32,551 bases of DNA from Oscillospiraceae bacterium (GTDB taxonomy: Bacteria; Bacillota_A; Clostridia; Oscillospirales; Oscillospiraceae). The notes beneath the pieces were generated by a model, which was not told the origin of the DNA, did not search any database, and saw nothing but the letters and a program-made list of their open reading frames with translations. The DNA is taken from positions 1 to 32,551 of the forward strand of contig JAGAFT010000207.1 in NCBI GenBank assembly GCA_017627975.1. Direction: 5' to 3'. Shown here piece after piece: positions 1-7,046 of the stretch (position 1 is its first letter; every line of letters begins with the position of its first letter). Both the position numbers and the translations under genes were made by a program.

Positions 1-575
1 CGCCGCAGCGCCGCCATGCAGCCGCCGCAGCCCAGCGCGTCCCCGATGTCCTGGCAGAGGGTGCGGATATAGGTCCCCTTGGAACAGCGGATCTCGAGGA
101 TCCAGTCCTCGCCCTCCCGTCCCAGGAGTTCCAGACGGTGAATCGTAACGGTACGTACGGCGCGTTCCACCGTCTCGCCGCGGCGGGCCAGCTTGTAGAG
201 CCGCTCCCCGTTCACCTTCACGGCGGAGTACATGGGCGGCACCTGGCGGATCTCGCCGCGAAACCGCGCCAGCACCTGTTCCAGCGCTTCCCGCGTCACA
301 CGGGGCTCTTCCCTCCGGAGGACCGTACCGGTGACGTCCTGCGTATCGGTCACGAGGCCGAGGCGCAGCGCGGCGCGGTAGCATTTTGCGTCCGCTTCGG
401 CAAACTCCACCGCTCTCGTGGCGCGGCCGACAAACACCGTGAGCAGGCCGGTCGCCATCGGGTCCAGCGTCCCTGCGTGCCCGATTCTCCGCTCCCGAAG
501 AAGGCCGCGCAGCTTCTGGACCACGTCGTTGCTCGTCCAGTCGGAGGGCTTGTCAACCAGGAGGATTCCGTTCAC
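1..575 (-). CDS. truB: tRNA pseudouridine(55) synthase TruB, 3' end cut by window edge
   Basis: TruB converts U55 of the tRNA T-loop to pseudouridine in the cytoplasm. I translated it by hand: it begins [18 protein letters not shown] after a GTG start at 573-575. The TruB signature [14 protein letters not shown] follows, with the catalytic Asp at about residue 38. Further on are the family segments [19 protein letters not shown] and [17 protein letters not shown]. About 191 codons are visible of a usual ~300, so the C-terminal end including any PUA-like tail is missing. The GTG start overlaps the nrnA stop by 4 nt (572-575), and a GGAG sits 7 nt upstream inside nrnA, which fits translational coupling. 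The order rbfA-nrnA-truB is the common Firmicutes arrangement. Identity is very secure. Confidence 0.96.
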   Translation of the reverse strand, partial: MNGILLVDKPSDWTSNDVVQKLRGLLRERRIGHAGTLDPMATGLLTVFVGRATRAVEFAEADAKCYRAALRLGLVTDTQDVTGTVLRREEPRVTREALEQVLARFRGEIRQVPPMYSAVKVNGERLYKLARRGETVERAVRTVTIHRLELLGREGEDWILEIRCSKGTYIRTLCQDIGDALGCGGCMAALR

Positions 576-1516
576 AGCTGCGCTCCGCAGAGCTCGTCGA
601 TCACATCGAGCAAGAGCTTCTCCGCCTTCTCGGGCGAGGCCTGGATGGTGCAGCCGGAGGCCAGCTCATGGCCGCCGCCGCCGAAGGCGGCACAGACCGC
701 GAGGCTGCTCACCCCGGGGGCGGAGCGCACGGAAATCTTGCAGCTTCCGTCCTCGAGTTCCCGGATGGTCACGTTCATCAGCGCGTTCTCCGCCCGTCCG
801 GAGAGGCCCGCGAGATCGTCGCAGTCGTCCTCCGTCGCCTCGGCCCTGCGCATCATCTCCTGGGTGACCGTGGCAATGACGAGTTTCCCGCCGTGATACA
901 CATGCAGGCCGGAATAGATCATCCCCTCCAGCTTCAGGCGGGCCAGGGAGGTCTTGCGGAAGAAGTGCAGCATCACCGCGTGCGCATCGGCGCCGGCATG
1001 AAGCAGCTCGGCCGCTGAGAGGAAGGTCTGCTCATCCGTGTTGGCATACTGGAACGCGCCGGTGTCCGTGGTCAGCGCAATATACAGGAGCGTGGCCTCG
1101 GTCTTGGTGAGCTTTCCGGTCAGAGCGACGATCAGCTTCTGGACGATCTCTCCGCAGGCGGAGCGCTCCGCCTCGATCAGCTCCACCGCCGCGAAGTGGG
1201 AGTTGGACGGATGGTGGTCAACGGCGAGGTCCACCTTGCCGTCGAAGCCCATCGGGAAGAGGTTCTCCGTCGCGATGTCCACCGAGACGATATACTTCGG
1301 CACAAAGCTCTCCGGTGCGAAAAGCTTGTCCACAAAGGGCAGCATCTTTTGGGTGATCTGGGTATTGCGGTACAGATACGCCTTTTTGTTCTTTCTTCTC
1401 AGCGCACGGCAAAGGGCGGCGGCACTCATTACGGTGTCGCCGTCCGGGTTTTTATGCGTCAGGAGCAGGATTCCGTCCTTGCTTCCGAGCAGCTTCGCGC
1501 ATTCCGAAACGGTCAT
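572..1516 (-). CDS. nrnA: DHH-family oligoribonuclease / pAp phosphatase NrnA
   Basis: This is a cytoplasmic DHH/DHHA1 phosphoesterase of 314 aa, the normal length for NrnA. The family degrades short oligoribonucleotides (nanoRNA) and, in Bacillus, dephosphorylates 3'-phosphoadenosine 5'-phosphate. The metal-binding motifs are complete: NPDGDT (D25 and D27), VDIA (D80), DHH (100-102) and TDTG (D151). The C-terminal DHHA1 substrate motif [11 protein letters not shown] lies at about 279-289. The ATG start at 1516 overlaps the rbfA stop as ATGA, with a GGAGG 7 nt upstream, so it is the middle gene of a tightly coupled rbfA-nrnA-truB operon. Some DHH proteins in this position act on cyclic dinucleotides or pApA, and the sequence alone does not separate these activities. 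Confidence 0.93.
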   Translation of the reverse strand: MTVSECAKLLGSKDGILLLTHKNPDGDTVMSAAALCRALRRKNKKAYLYRNTQITQKMLPFVDKLFAPESFVPKYIVSVDIATENLFPMGFDGKVDLAVDHHPSNSHFAAVELIEAERSACGEIVQKLIVALTGKLTKTEATLLYIALTTDTGAFQYANTDEQTFLSAAELLHAGADAHAVMLHFFRKTSLARLKLEGMIYSGLHVYHGGKLVIATVTQEMMRRAEATEDDCDDLAGLSGRAENALMNVTIRELEDGSCKISVRSAPGVSSLAVCAAFGGGGHELASGCTIQASPEKAEKLLLDVIDELCGAQL

Positions 1517-1905
1517 GTCTCTTCCTCCGCCTCTGCTTCTTCCGCCGCGTCTTCTTCATCCTGGCGGATGTCCAGACTGCTGATGAGCTGGTTGATGTGG
1601 GCGCCGTATTCGATGCTGTGGTCCAGCTCGAAGACGAGCTCCGGGGTATAGCGCAGGCTCATGGAGCTGCCCAGCTCCTTCCGGAGCCAGCCGGACGCGG
1701 ACTTCAGCCCGCGCCGGAACTCCTTCTCATCCTTCAGGCCGTAGACCGAGAGCCAGACCTTTGCGTAGCGCAGGTCACCGGTGGTCTCGACACGGGTGAC
1801 GCTGATCATCCCCTGCTGGACCCGCGGGTCCTTCACATTCCGGAGCAGCTCGGAAAGCACTCGCTGAATGTCGTCGTTGGTTCTGGCAAGTCTGTTGTTT
1901 GCCAT
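1513..1905 (-). CDS. rbfA: 30S ribosome-binding factor RbfA
   Basis: RbfA is a small KH-fold protein that helps mature the 5' end of 16S rRNA and the 30S subunit. The 130-aa product has the family features: DPRV at about residues 26-29, the ISVTRVETTGDLRYAKVW strand region, and the late segment LRYTPELVFELDHSIEYG. It ends in a strongly acidic Asp/Glu-rich tail, which is common in this family. The start is the ATG at 1903-1905 with GAGGAG upstream; a closer ATG in that spacer is out of frame. In most Firmicutes infB lies directly upstream of rbfA. Here a prepilin gene ends only 43 bases upstream, so the operon context has been rearranged. Confidence 0.95.
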   Translation of the reverse strand: MANNRLARTNDDIQRVLSELLRNVKDPRVQQGMISVTRVETTGDLRYAKVWLSVYGLKDEKEFRRGLKSASGWLRKELGSSMSLRYTPELVFELDHSIEYGAHINQLISSLDIRQDEEDAAEEAEAEEET

Positions 1906-1948
1906 AGTTTCATTATCTCCTCTGGTTATTGTTTCTGATGATTGGTTC

Positions 1949-4258
1949 TTAGTTGTTGATCACAAAGATCTCCGGCGCCGGCCAGTCGCCGTAGTGCGTA
2001 TAAACGATGGGTTCAGTCGCATCGGTCGTCCCGCCCGTCTGCGTTTCTGTTGTACCAGCGAGTCTTGAGATGCCTTTCAGGTTGTACTTATTCTGATAGT
2101 ATGTTCCCAACGCTTCATCATTTGGCTCCGCCTTGGTCCATGCACCCGGCTCACCGACAAACGATTCGTAGCTTTGTGCATTGAGGTCGATCTCGGTAAT
2201 ATTATCATTGTCGGCATCTCCCACCGCACCAAGATAGTGATCGAACATCTTCTTGTCTGTATCGATTCTATTCACTTCGTTGATAATACTGTAGTAAAGG
2301 CAACCCGAAGGAGTTGCTGACAGTTTCCCTGCAAAAGCACCTATCGTATTGTTTGTCGCATGATCGTCTTTCGCTGCAGCAAGCTCGGTTTCCACCAAGC
2401 CGACCGCGTAGCAGTTCGTTATACTTCCTCCGTCAGCATTCCCAACAAAGCCACCGGCAAAACCTGTTCCGGATACAGAGCATGTGGAATAGCTGTCTCT
2501 GATCGCTGCAGACGAGCTTCCAATCAAACCACCGGCCGTAGCGCCGGTTACGTCATATCCATGAGGATTGTTACTGCTGTCTTTCTCTTCGATCCATTTT
2601 TCATAGGACCCATCTTTGGTATGACCGGCTGAATAGCAGAATGTAACCTTTCCACTGCTCGCAGTGCCAATCAGGCCTCCGGCCACACCGCTTGAACTAA
2701 CGATTCCGTTCGCAGCGCATTTCTCTACCGTGGTCCCACTCATGCTGCCGATCAGGCCACCGGCTGACGCGGATGAACTGATCGTAGAATCCAAAATCAT
2801 CAGATCTGACACTCTGCCGCCATTCAATTCTCCAAAGACACCAACAGCATTACGTTGAGAATCTCCCGTCAATTTGCCATTTGCTTTAACGTCACTAATG
2901 CTATGGTTACGGCCGAAATAGTCAAACCCGTTTTCAAGATAGACCGGCAAATAGTTCTTTGAATCTGTTTGTCCTTTTTCTAAAGTAATAATACTCTCAT
3001 GTGTTTTTTCTACAAATGATGTCCACGAAAACTCATCAGAAGCACTATCGGACAGATTTGTCAGCTGGATTGCTGCAGTAAATTTGATTTCTTTTGGATT
3101 CTTTTCTTTCAGATCTTTCCCCCAATGGGAAACGATTCTATCCAGGTTCTCCAGATGCCTGAAGTTTGCAACCGCAGCAGTACCGGATGTTTCATCGACA
3201 ATCGTCCCGTTTATTTTAAGATCATCTGTTTTTGTAACTTGACTGCCTGATGAGGTATCGGTCTGCTTAGGGACATAAGAACTCGGATCTGCAAAAATGC
3301 TGTTTGTTCTGCCTTTTCCACTATAGGCAACATTTGTAAGCTCAGAATTATTATATGCGACCGCTTCTATCGTAATGTTCTCTCCGGGAATAAACGGCGG
3401 CGTTGATGATTCTGCTTCAATCTCACCGAAATGAAATCCTGACTGCGTAATATCATCCAGAACAACATTTAATTCCGAAATCCTATTCCCGTTTGAAACT
3501 GTGGTTCCGTTGCGCAGATAAAACGCCTTTTTCGCTCCGCTGGTCTCTCCGGTGATAATTAACACAAGGGATGTATCTGCCCTGTTTGTATCATTCACCT
3601 CAACGTATAAAGTTTCTTCATTATGAATAAGCACCTGCGGTGCTTCTAATCTGGTTCCTACCGGAAGCGCATCACCGTCTCCGTACCAGCCAACAACAGC
3701 GCTATTATATGCCTTATCCCCAGTTTTACGGCAGTTGGTCATTAAATCGCCAAATGCACCAATCGACAACTCCGTTCCTTTGGTCGTCAGCCATGCCGTA
3801 TGTCCTTTGTTGCTGTAGAACACATCCAAAACTCTGGCGGAAGATGGCTGATAACGGATCAGATAACTTCCCCCCGCTCGAATTGTCTCGTCGATCGCTC
3901 CGAAAGGAAGCATAAGCTCCAGCATATCCACAGCTGCACCAGGATTGGGGTAAACAAGATAATAAACCTCGTCAGCAGCCAGGCTGAATGTGCTATCCGG
4001 AGTTCCGTATTTCTGCCCCTGTTTGCGATCATCAATTTTCGGGGACAGGCCAGGATACCCCTGGCTTTCTGCGGCAGTAAGATGGTTCTGGGCTGCGACA
4101 AAGATCTCTTTCGCGATAGTATCATACTCCAACTGCGTCATGGAACGTTGATGGCTCTGCACGGCAACAAACGCGACTGCAGAAAGAACAACTATGATCG
4201 CTGCAACGATCAGCAACTCTGCCAGTGAAAAACCTCTGTTGTTTCTTTTTTTCTGCAT
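1949..4258 (-). CDS. large type IV prepilin with C-terminal GLUG-repeat domain
   Basis: The 769-aa protein starts with a short basic leader and a prepilin peptidase site, RG|FSLAELLIVAAIIVVL, cleaved after G9 and with the conserved Glu at mature position 5 (E14). A ~20-residue hydrophobic helix and a typical pilin alpha-helix follow. Instead of a ~150-residue head, the rest is long and beta-rich. About residues 470-655 carry five GLUG-type repeats of the form AGGLIGS..., ending in GAFAGKLSATPSGCLYY. GLUG repeats are known from secreted adhesion-type proteins. It is the last gene of a four-prepilin cluster, 6 nt after the preceding gene. I infer a pilus-tip adhesin assembled like a minor pilin. 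Base composition is clearly AT-richer than rbfA next door. No specific ligand can be assigned. Confidence 0.85.
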   Translation of the reverse strand: MQKKRNNRGFSLAELLIVAAIIVVLSAVAFVAVQSHQRSMTQLEYDTIAKEIFVAAQNHLTAAESQGYPGLSPKIDDRKQGQKYGTPDSTFSLAADEVYYLVYPNPGAAVDMLELMLPFGAIDETIRAGGSYLIRYQPSSARVLDVFYSNKGHTAWLTTKGTELSIGAFGDLMTNCRKTGDKAYNSAVVGWYGDGDALPVGTRLEAPQVLIHNEETLYVEVNDTNRADTSLVLIITGETSGAKKAFYLRNGTTVSNGNRISELNVVLDDITQSGFHFGEIEAESSTPPFIPGENITIEAVAYNNSELTNVAYSGKGRTNSIFADPSSYVPKQTDTSSGSQVTKTDDLKINGTIVDETSGTAAVANFRHLENLDRIVSHWGKDLKEKNPKEIKFTAAIQLTNLSDSASDEFSWTSFVEKTHESIITLEKGQTDSKNYLPVYLENGFDYFGRNHSISDVKANGKLTGDSQRNAVGVFGELNGGRVSDLMILDSTISSSASAGGLIGSMSGTTVEKCAANGIVSSSGVAGGLIGTASSGKVTFCYSAGHTKDGSYEKWIEEKDSSNNPHGYDVTGATAGGLIGSSSAAIRDSYSTCSVSGTGFAGGFVGNADGGSITNCYAVGLVETELAAAKDDHATNNTIGAFAGKLSATPSGCLYYSIINEVNRIDTDKKMFDHYLGAVGDADNDNITEIDLNAQSYESFVGEPGAWTKAEPNDEALGTYYQNKYNLKGISRLAGTTETQTGGTTDATEPIVYTHYGDWPAPEIFVINN

Positions 4259-4264
4259 CTCTTC

Positions 4265-4882
4265 TCACCCACCTGTCGAGCTTTGTGGCACCCAATATTC
4301 CGGTCCGCTGAATTCCGGATTCAGAATCCGCACAACCAGTTTCATTTTTTTTGAAGTGATCGGTGTTTTTTCCTTATATACTTCAAGATTGTTAAATTCA
4401 ATATACGCAGCAGGCTCGCCTGAGTCAGAACTTGGAACTGCCAACTCACAGCTCACATGTAATATATCTTTCTTTTCTCCCCCGGTCTTTGTCACCAAGC
4501 CGTAGGGCTTATTCTCACTCGGTTTCAAGAGCGCGTCGTTATCGCTTGTGTCAAATTGCAGGTAGTCCTTGACCATAATGATGCCGTCTTCTATATAAAG
4601 TTTTGTTTTTGCTCCTGTCCTGGCGCTGTAATAGACAACAGTATTCTTATCGAGGACATCTACTCCCCACGCCGTAGAAAACTCACTGCGCAATGCGTTC
4701 ACGGTTGTTGACAGGAGTGAATATGCATTGGCAGCATCTACAGCATTCTGATACGCTCTTACCGCCACAGGTACCCCGCCCGCAACAACGGAGCTTACCA
4801 TAAGCAGAATCAATATCGTTATGAGCATTTCTGCCAAGGACACGCCTGATTTGTTTTTAAGTTTTCGCATCAATGTTTTCAT
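4265..4882 (-). CDS. prepilin-type N-terminal methylation protein (minor pilin, GspJ/PilW-like)
   Basis: This is a prepilin of about 205 aa. The leader MKTLMRKLKNKSG is followed by the cleavage site G13|VSLAEML with Glu at mature position 5 (E18), then a hydrophobic helix and a helix-rich stretch. The open frame extends to an ATG at 4897, but only the ATG at 4880-4882 has a sensible ribosome site (AGGA at 4889-4892, 6 nt spacing), so I prefer it. The C-terminal half is a beta-rich head with no Cys pair. Its place between a short GspI-like prepilin and the GLUG prepilin suggests a minor pilin that primes or caps the pilus. Assignment to GspJ/PilW is by size and position only. Confidence 0.84.
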   Translation of the reverse strand: MKTLMRKLKNKSGVSLAEMLITILILLMVSSVVAGGVPVAVRAYQNAVDAANAYSLLSTTVNALRSEFSTAWGVDVLDKNTVVYYSARTGAKTKLYIEDGIIMVKDYLQFDTSDNDALLKPSENKPYGLVTKTGGEKKDILHVSCELAVPSSDSGEPAAYIEFNNLEVYKEKTPITSKKMKLVVRILNPEFSGPEYWVPQSSTGG

Positions 4883-4915
4883 CATTGTTCCTATCATGTC
4901 CTGAACTCACTATCC

Positions 4916-5245
4916 TCATGGATTTCCATAAGCATAGACTTTCTTCCCCATGACGGCATTCTCAAAGCAAGGAACATCCTTCATTGTAATAGTCTCCGTG
5001 CCATTCTTTCCACTAATCGTTATTATAATAGAATCTTCGCTTCCTTGCAGTTTCTCAAGATTTTCATTCGCTTCATAATATGCTTTCATCGTGTTCTTGC
5101 TTTTGGTCACCATACTGTTGGTCGAGGATATCATGGATGCCAGCATGATCAAAGCTACCGAGGAAATCAAGAGTGCGACCAATACTTCCGCAATCGTCTC
5201 GCCCGCCTGTTCTTTCAGTTTTCTCAACGCTTTCTTTCGCATCAT
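4916..5245 (-). CDS. short prepilin-like protein (GspI/PilV-like minor pilin)
   Basis: This is a 109-aa prepilin with leader MMRKKALRKLKEQAG and cleavage G15|ETIAEVLVALLI, so Glu is at mature +1 and at +5 (E20). The mature protein is short (about 94 aa): a hydrophobic helix, a Ser/Thr/Asn-rich helical region, then a small C-terminal beta segment. The frame opens at a GTG at 5251, but that codon overlaps the AGAGG ribosome site. The ATG at 5245 overlaps the upstream stop as ATGA, the standard coupled arrangement, so I use it. The small size matches the second gene of minor-pilin sets (GspI-like). Function is inferred from the motif and cluster position. Confidence 0.84.
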   Translation of the reverse strand: MMRKKALRKLKEQAGETIAEVLVALLISSVALIMLASMISSTNSMVTKSKNTMKAYYEANENLEKLQGSEDSIIITISGKNGTETITMKDVPCFENAVMGKKVYAYGNP

Positions 5246-5919
5246 GCCCACCTCTGAGATCCTACCACCTGGGTCTCTTGAAGATTCCAGGTATATTTAC
5301 AGGTTGCTGTTTTTCTCTCTAATAAAACCCCGTTTTTACTGATCGTACCGAGGTCCCTGACCTCGCTTTTTGTCAGATTAAACTGAAGTTTAAGTGCATA
5401 CTGAAGTGTATCAGAGTCCTGGCTTGTGATCGTCAGCGTCATTTGTTCATTGTCCGCCGTTCCCGAAATCTTCACGTCAAGAGGTGGTTTGCTGGTGGAA
5501 GATTCTGCGGTTTTGGTAGTCTTCAGATCTAAGTCAATATCAAGCGGGGATGACCCGCTTGCATCGGTCAGTTGATAAGCCAAGAGCAGCGCTACGGTAT
5601 TGATACTCGACGGATCATATGGTTTTAGGCTTCCGCTCGCATCAAGATAGTAATAATCAGGATCAGAGCCCCCATCTGTCTGTTCCACAATAGTCATTGT
5701 ATTATCTGTGCCATCAATCTGATCTATCAGCAACCTTGCTGCGGAGTTGACGGCATAGTACCGCTGATCCATTTCCGCGACCTTGCTCATGCGGCCGGCG
5801 GCCGCCGTGCCCGCAACGAGCACGGCAGAGCCCACCACCGCGCAGACCAGAAACAGCAGCAGCGCAAAGGTGATCGACGCTCCGGTCTGGCTCTTCAGTT
5901 TTTGTTTCAGCTTTTGCAA
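5242..5919 (-). CDS. prepilin-like protein lacking Glu5 (GspK/PilX-like), TTG start
   Basis: This is a 225-aa prepilin-like protein. The leader MQKLKQKLKSQTG ends in a plausible cleavage site G13|ASITFALLLFLV, followed by a ~24-residue hydrophobic helix. Mature position 5 is Phe (F18), not the usual Glu. Loss of Glu5 is known for the GspK-type tip subunit, so this may be the pilus-tip complex member. The start is TTG (5917-5919), supported by a perfect AGGAGG at 5928-5933 with 8 nt spacing. The rest is a beta-rich region with no recognised domain. It is the first gene of the prepilin cluster and overlaps the next one by 4 nt. An 88-base gap separates it from the HEPN gene upstream. Confidence 0.82.
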   Translation of the reverse strand: MQKLKQKLKSQTGASITFALLLFLVCAVVGSAVLVAGTAAAGRMSKVAEMDQRYYAVNSAARLLIDQIDGTDNTMTIVEQTDGGSDPDYYYLDASGSLKPYDPSSINTVALLLAYQLTDASGSSPLDIDLDLKTTKTAESSTSKPPLDVKISGTADNEQMTLTITSQDSDTLQYALKLQFNLTKSEVRDLGTISKNGVLLERKTATCKYTWNLQETQVVGSQRWA

Positions 5920-5927
5920 AGCGTCTA

Positions 5928-5933
5928 CCTCCT
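5928..5933 (-). promoter_or_regulatory. Shine-Dalgarno AGGAGG deciding the TTG start of the first prepilin
   Basis: A perfect AGGAGG on the minus strand sits 8 nt before the TTG at 5919. No in-frame ATG lies near it, so it fixes the rare start codon and the length of the leader peptide. The surrounding gap (5920-6007) holds no convincing terminator. A weak promoter-like pair (GATAAC at 5952-5957, TTGTAT at 5976-5981) is too poor to call. Confidence 0.7.
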
Positions 5934-6007
5934 GATTCTCTCCAAAACACTGTTATCTGCCGTTACTTCACAACAATACAAAACAGATTGATACCGGGTT
6001 CTTTGTC

Positions 6008-6412
6008 TCACAATGTCTCCAGCAGTTCGCCGTAGCGACGGAGAATGCTGTCCTCCAATTTCTGAAACGCGGGAATATAATCCCGGATGATGGTCTCCAT
6101 CAGCCTTCTTGCCGCCTGCGCGTCATAGATATGGGTAAGACTGTTCCTCTGGGCAAGCATCGAGAGCCACACGTCTTCCTCTATGCAGGGGTAAAAACGA
6201 TACGCCTGCTTAATGATCTCCCGCGGAGAACCGCTGCCCGCCGACGCAACCCCCTCATAGGTCAGAAGCTCTTTCAGGACTTTCCAGCCCAGCTCAAACT
6301 GCACAAAGAACTTGTCAATAATCCCGCTGACAATGAATTCGTTGGCAAGATCCTGCCCCTTTGCCGTCTCCAGCACTCTCAGATTGCTTTGGTAGTTGTC
6401 AAACTTTTTCAA
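6008..6412 (-). CDS. HEPN-domain nucleotidyltransferase partner (HepT / HI0074-like)
   Basis: This is a 134-aa all-helical protein of the nucleotidyltransferase substrate-binding (HI0074) family. It has FVSGIIDKFFVQFELGW-type helices near the N-terminus and the motif R89-N-S-L-T-H94-I-Y96. That is exactly the RX4HXY pattern described for HepT toxins of type VII toxin-antitoxin systems, in which the partner MntA AMPylates the Tyr to silence the RNase. The start is TTG at 6410-6412 with AAAGG 6 nt upstream. The gene overlaps the nucleotidyltransferase gene by 14 nt, so the two are surely co-translated. Homologues with weak or no toxicity also exist, so toxin activity is inferred from the intact motif only. 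Confidence 0.85.
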   Translation of the reverse strand: MKKFDNYQSNLRVLETAKGQDLANEFIVSGIIDKFFVQFELGWKVLKELLTYEGVASAGSGSPREIIKQAYRFYPCIEEDVWLSMLAQRNSLTHIYDAQAARRLMETIIRDYIPAFQKLEDSILRRYGELLETL

Positions 6413-6782
6413 AGAGCACCTTTCCTTCCCTCTCGATCGCCTCGCGCAGCGCCGGTCGCAGAGGATGATCCAGATTTACCACATCATACTTCAGCAACGT
6501 CGAGGTCGTCTCCTCCGCATTCAGAAGAAACATCTCCGCATTCCCACCGGAAACAGCCAGATCAATGTCGCTCTCTCTCCGGAAATCACCGCGGGCACGA
6601 GAGCCGAAGAGCACCACTTTCAGGAGTCCGTGCTCTTCCGCCAGATGCCGGAGCTCTTCCACCACTCTCGTCCGAATTCCGGTGTTCTCCCAGATTATAT
6701 CCGGGGCTGCATACGCTCCGGGGCTGTCATACACACCTACACGGACGGTGTTTTCCATATTCTGTTTCCCGTCTGTGTCCAT
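6399..6782 (-). CDS. minimal nucleotidyltransferase (MntA / HI0073-like)
   Basis: This is a 127-aa MNT-family nucleotidyltransferase. The signature LFGSRARGDFRRESDIDLAV lies at about 58-77 and gives an exact GSX10DXD motif (G60-S61, D72, D74). A plausible third acidic residue is D100 in KYDVVNLD. In MntA-HepT systems this enzyme adds AMP to the HEPN partner and neutralises it. About 35 residues precede the usual start of the domain, so either the protein has an N-terminal extension or translation starts later, for example at a GTG near residue 40. The annotated ATG has GGAG only 4 nt upstream. It lies between the giant adhesin and the prepilins, with no related function expected. Confidence 0.85.
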   Translation of the reverse strand: MDTDGKQNMENTVRVGVYDSPGAYAAPDIIWENTGIRTRVVEELRHLAEEHGLLKVVLFGSRARGDFRRESDIDLAVSGGNAEMFLLNAEETTSTLLKYDVVNLDHPLRPALREAIEREGKVLFEKV

Positions 6783-6867
6783 ACTTCTCCGTCTCTTTTT
6801 AGTTTGCTCTTGTGCGGCGGTGCCCTTTGTGTTCGGAACCGCCGCTTCCGCATCGAAAAACGCGCCA

Positions 6868-6891
6868 TAACTGGGGTAATAACTGGGGTAA
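6868..6891. repeat. two exact tandem copies of a 12-bp unit in the gap after the giant gene
   Basis: The unit TAACTGGGGTAA occurs twice in direct contact within the 264-base gap 6783-7046. On the minus strand the frame that runs into the nucleotidyltransferase stays open through this repeat (reading NYPSYYPSY) back to a TAG, but it has no start codon. No clear rho-independent terminator follows the giant gene. Whether the repeat is functional or slippage debris is unknown. Confidence 0.6.
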
Positions 6892-7046
6892 TTTGAATAC
6901 TTTTCTGCCTGTATACCGCGATCTGTCCTCTTCGGATCAGCGTGCTATGTCGCTGTTGCTCTGGTTTCGGAATGTTAAGCGCTTCCGTCGCCTGCGATGC
7001 TGTCCGTTCTTCCAGAAGACTTCAGGCCGCAGTCAGGCTGTACTGT

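Noticed and set aside
5952..5981. Promoter-like hexamers before the prepilin cluster
   Set aside because: Only half of the positions match the consensus; too weak to report.
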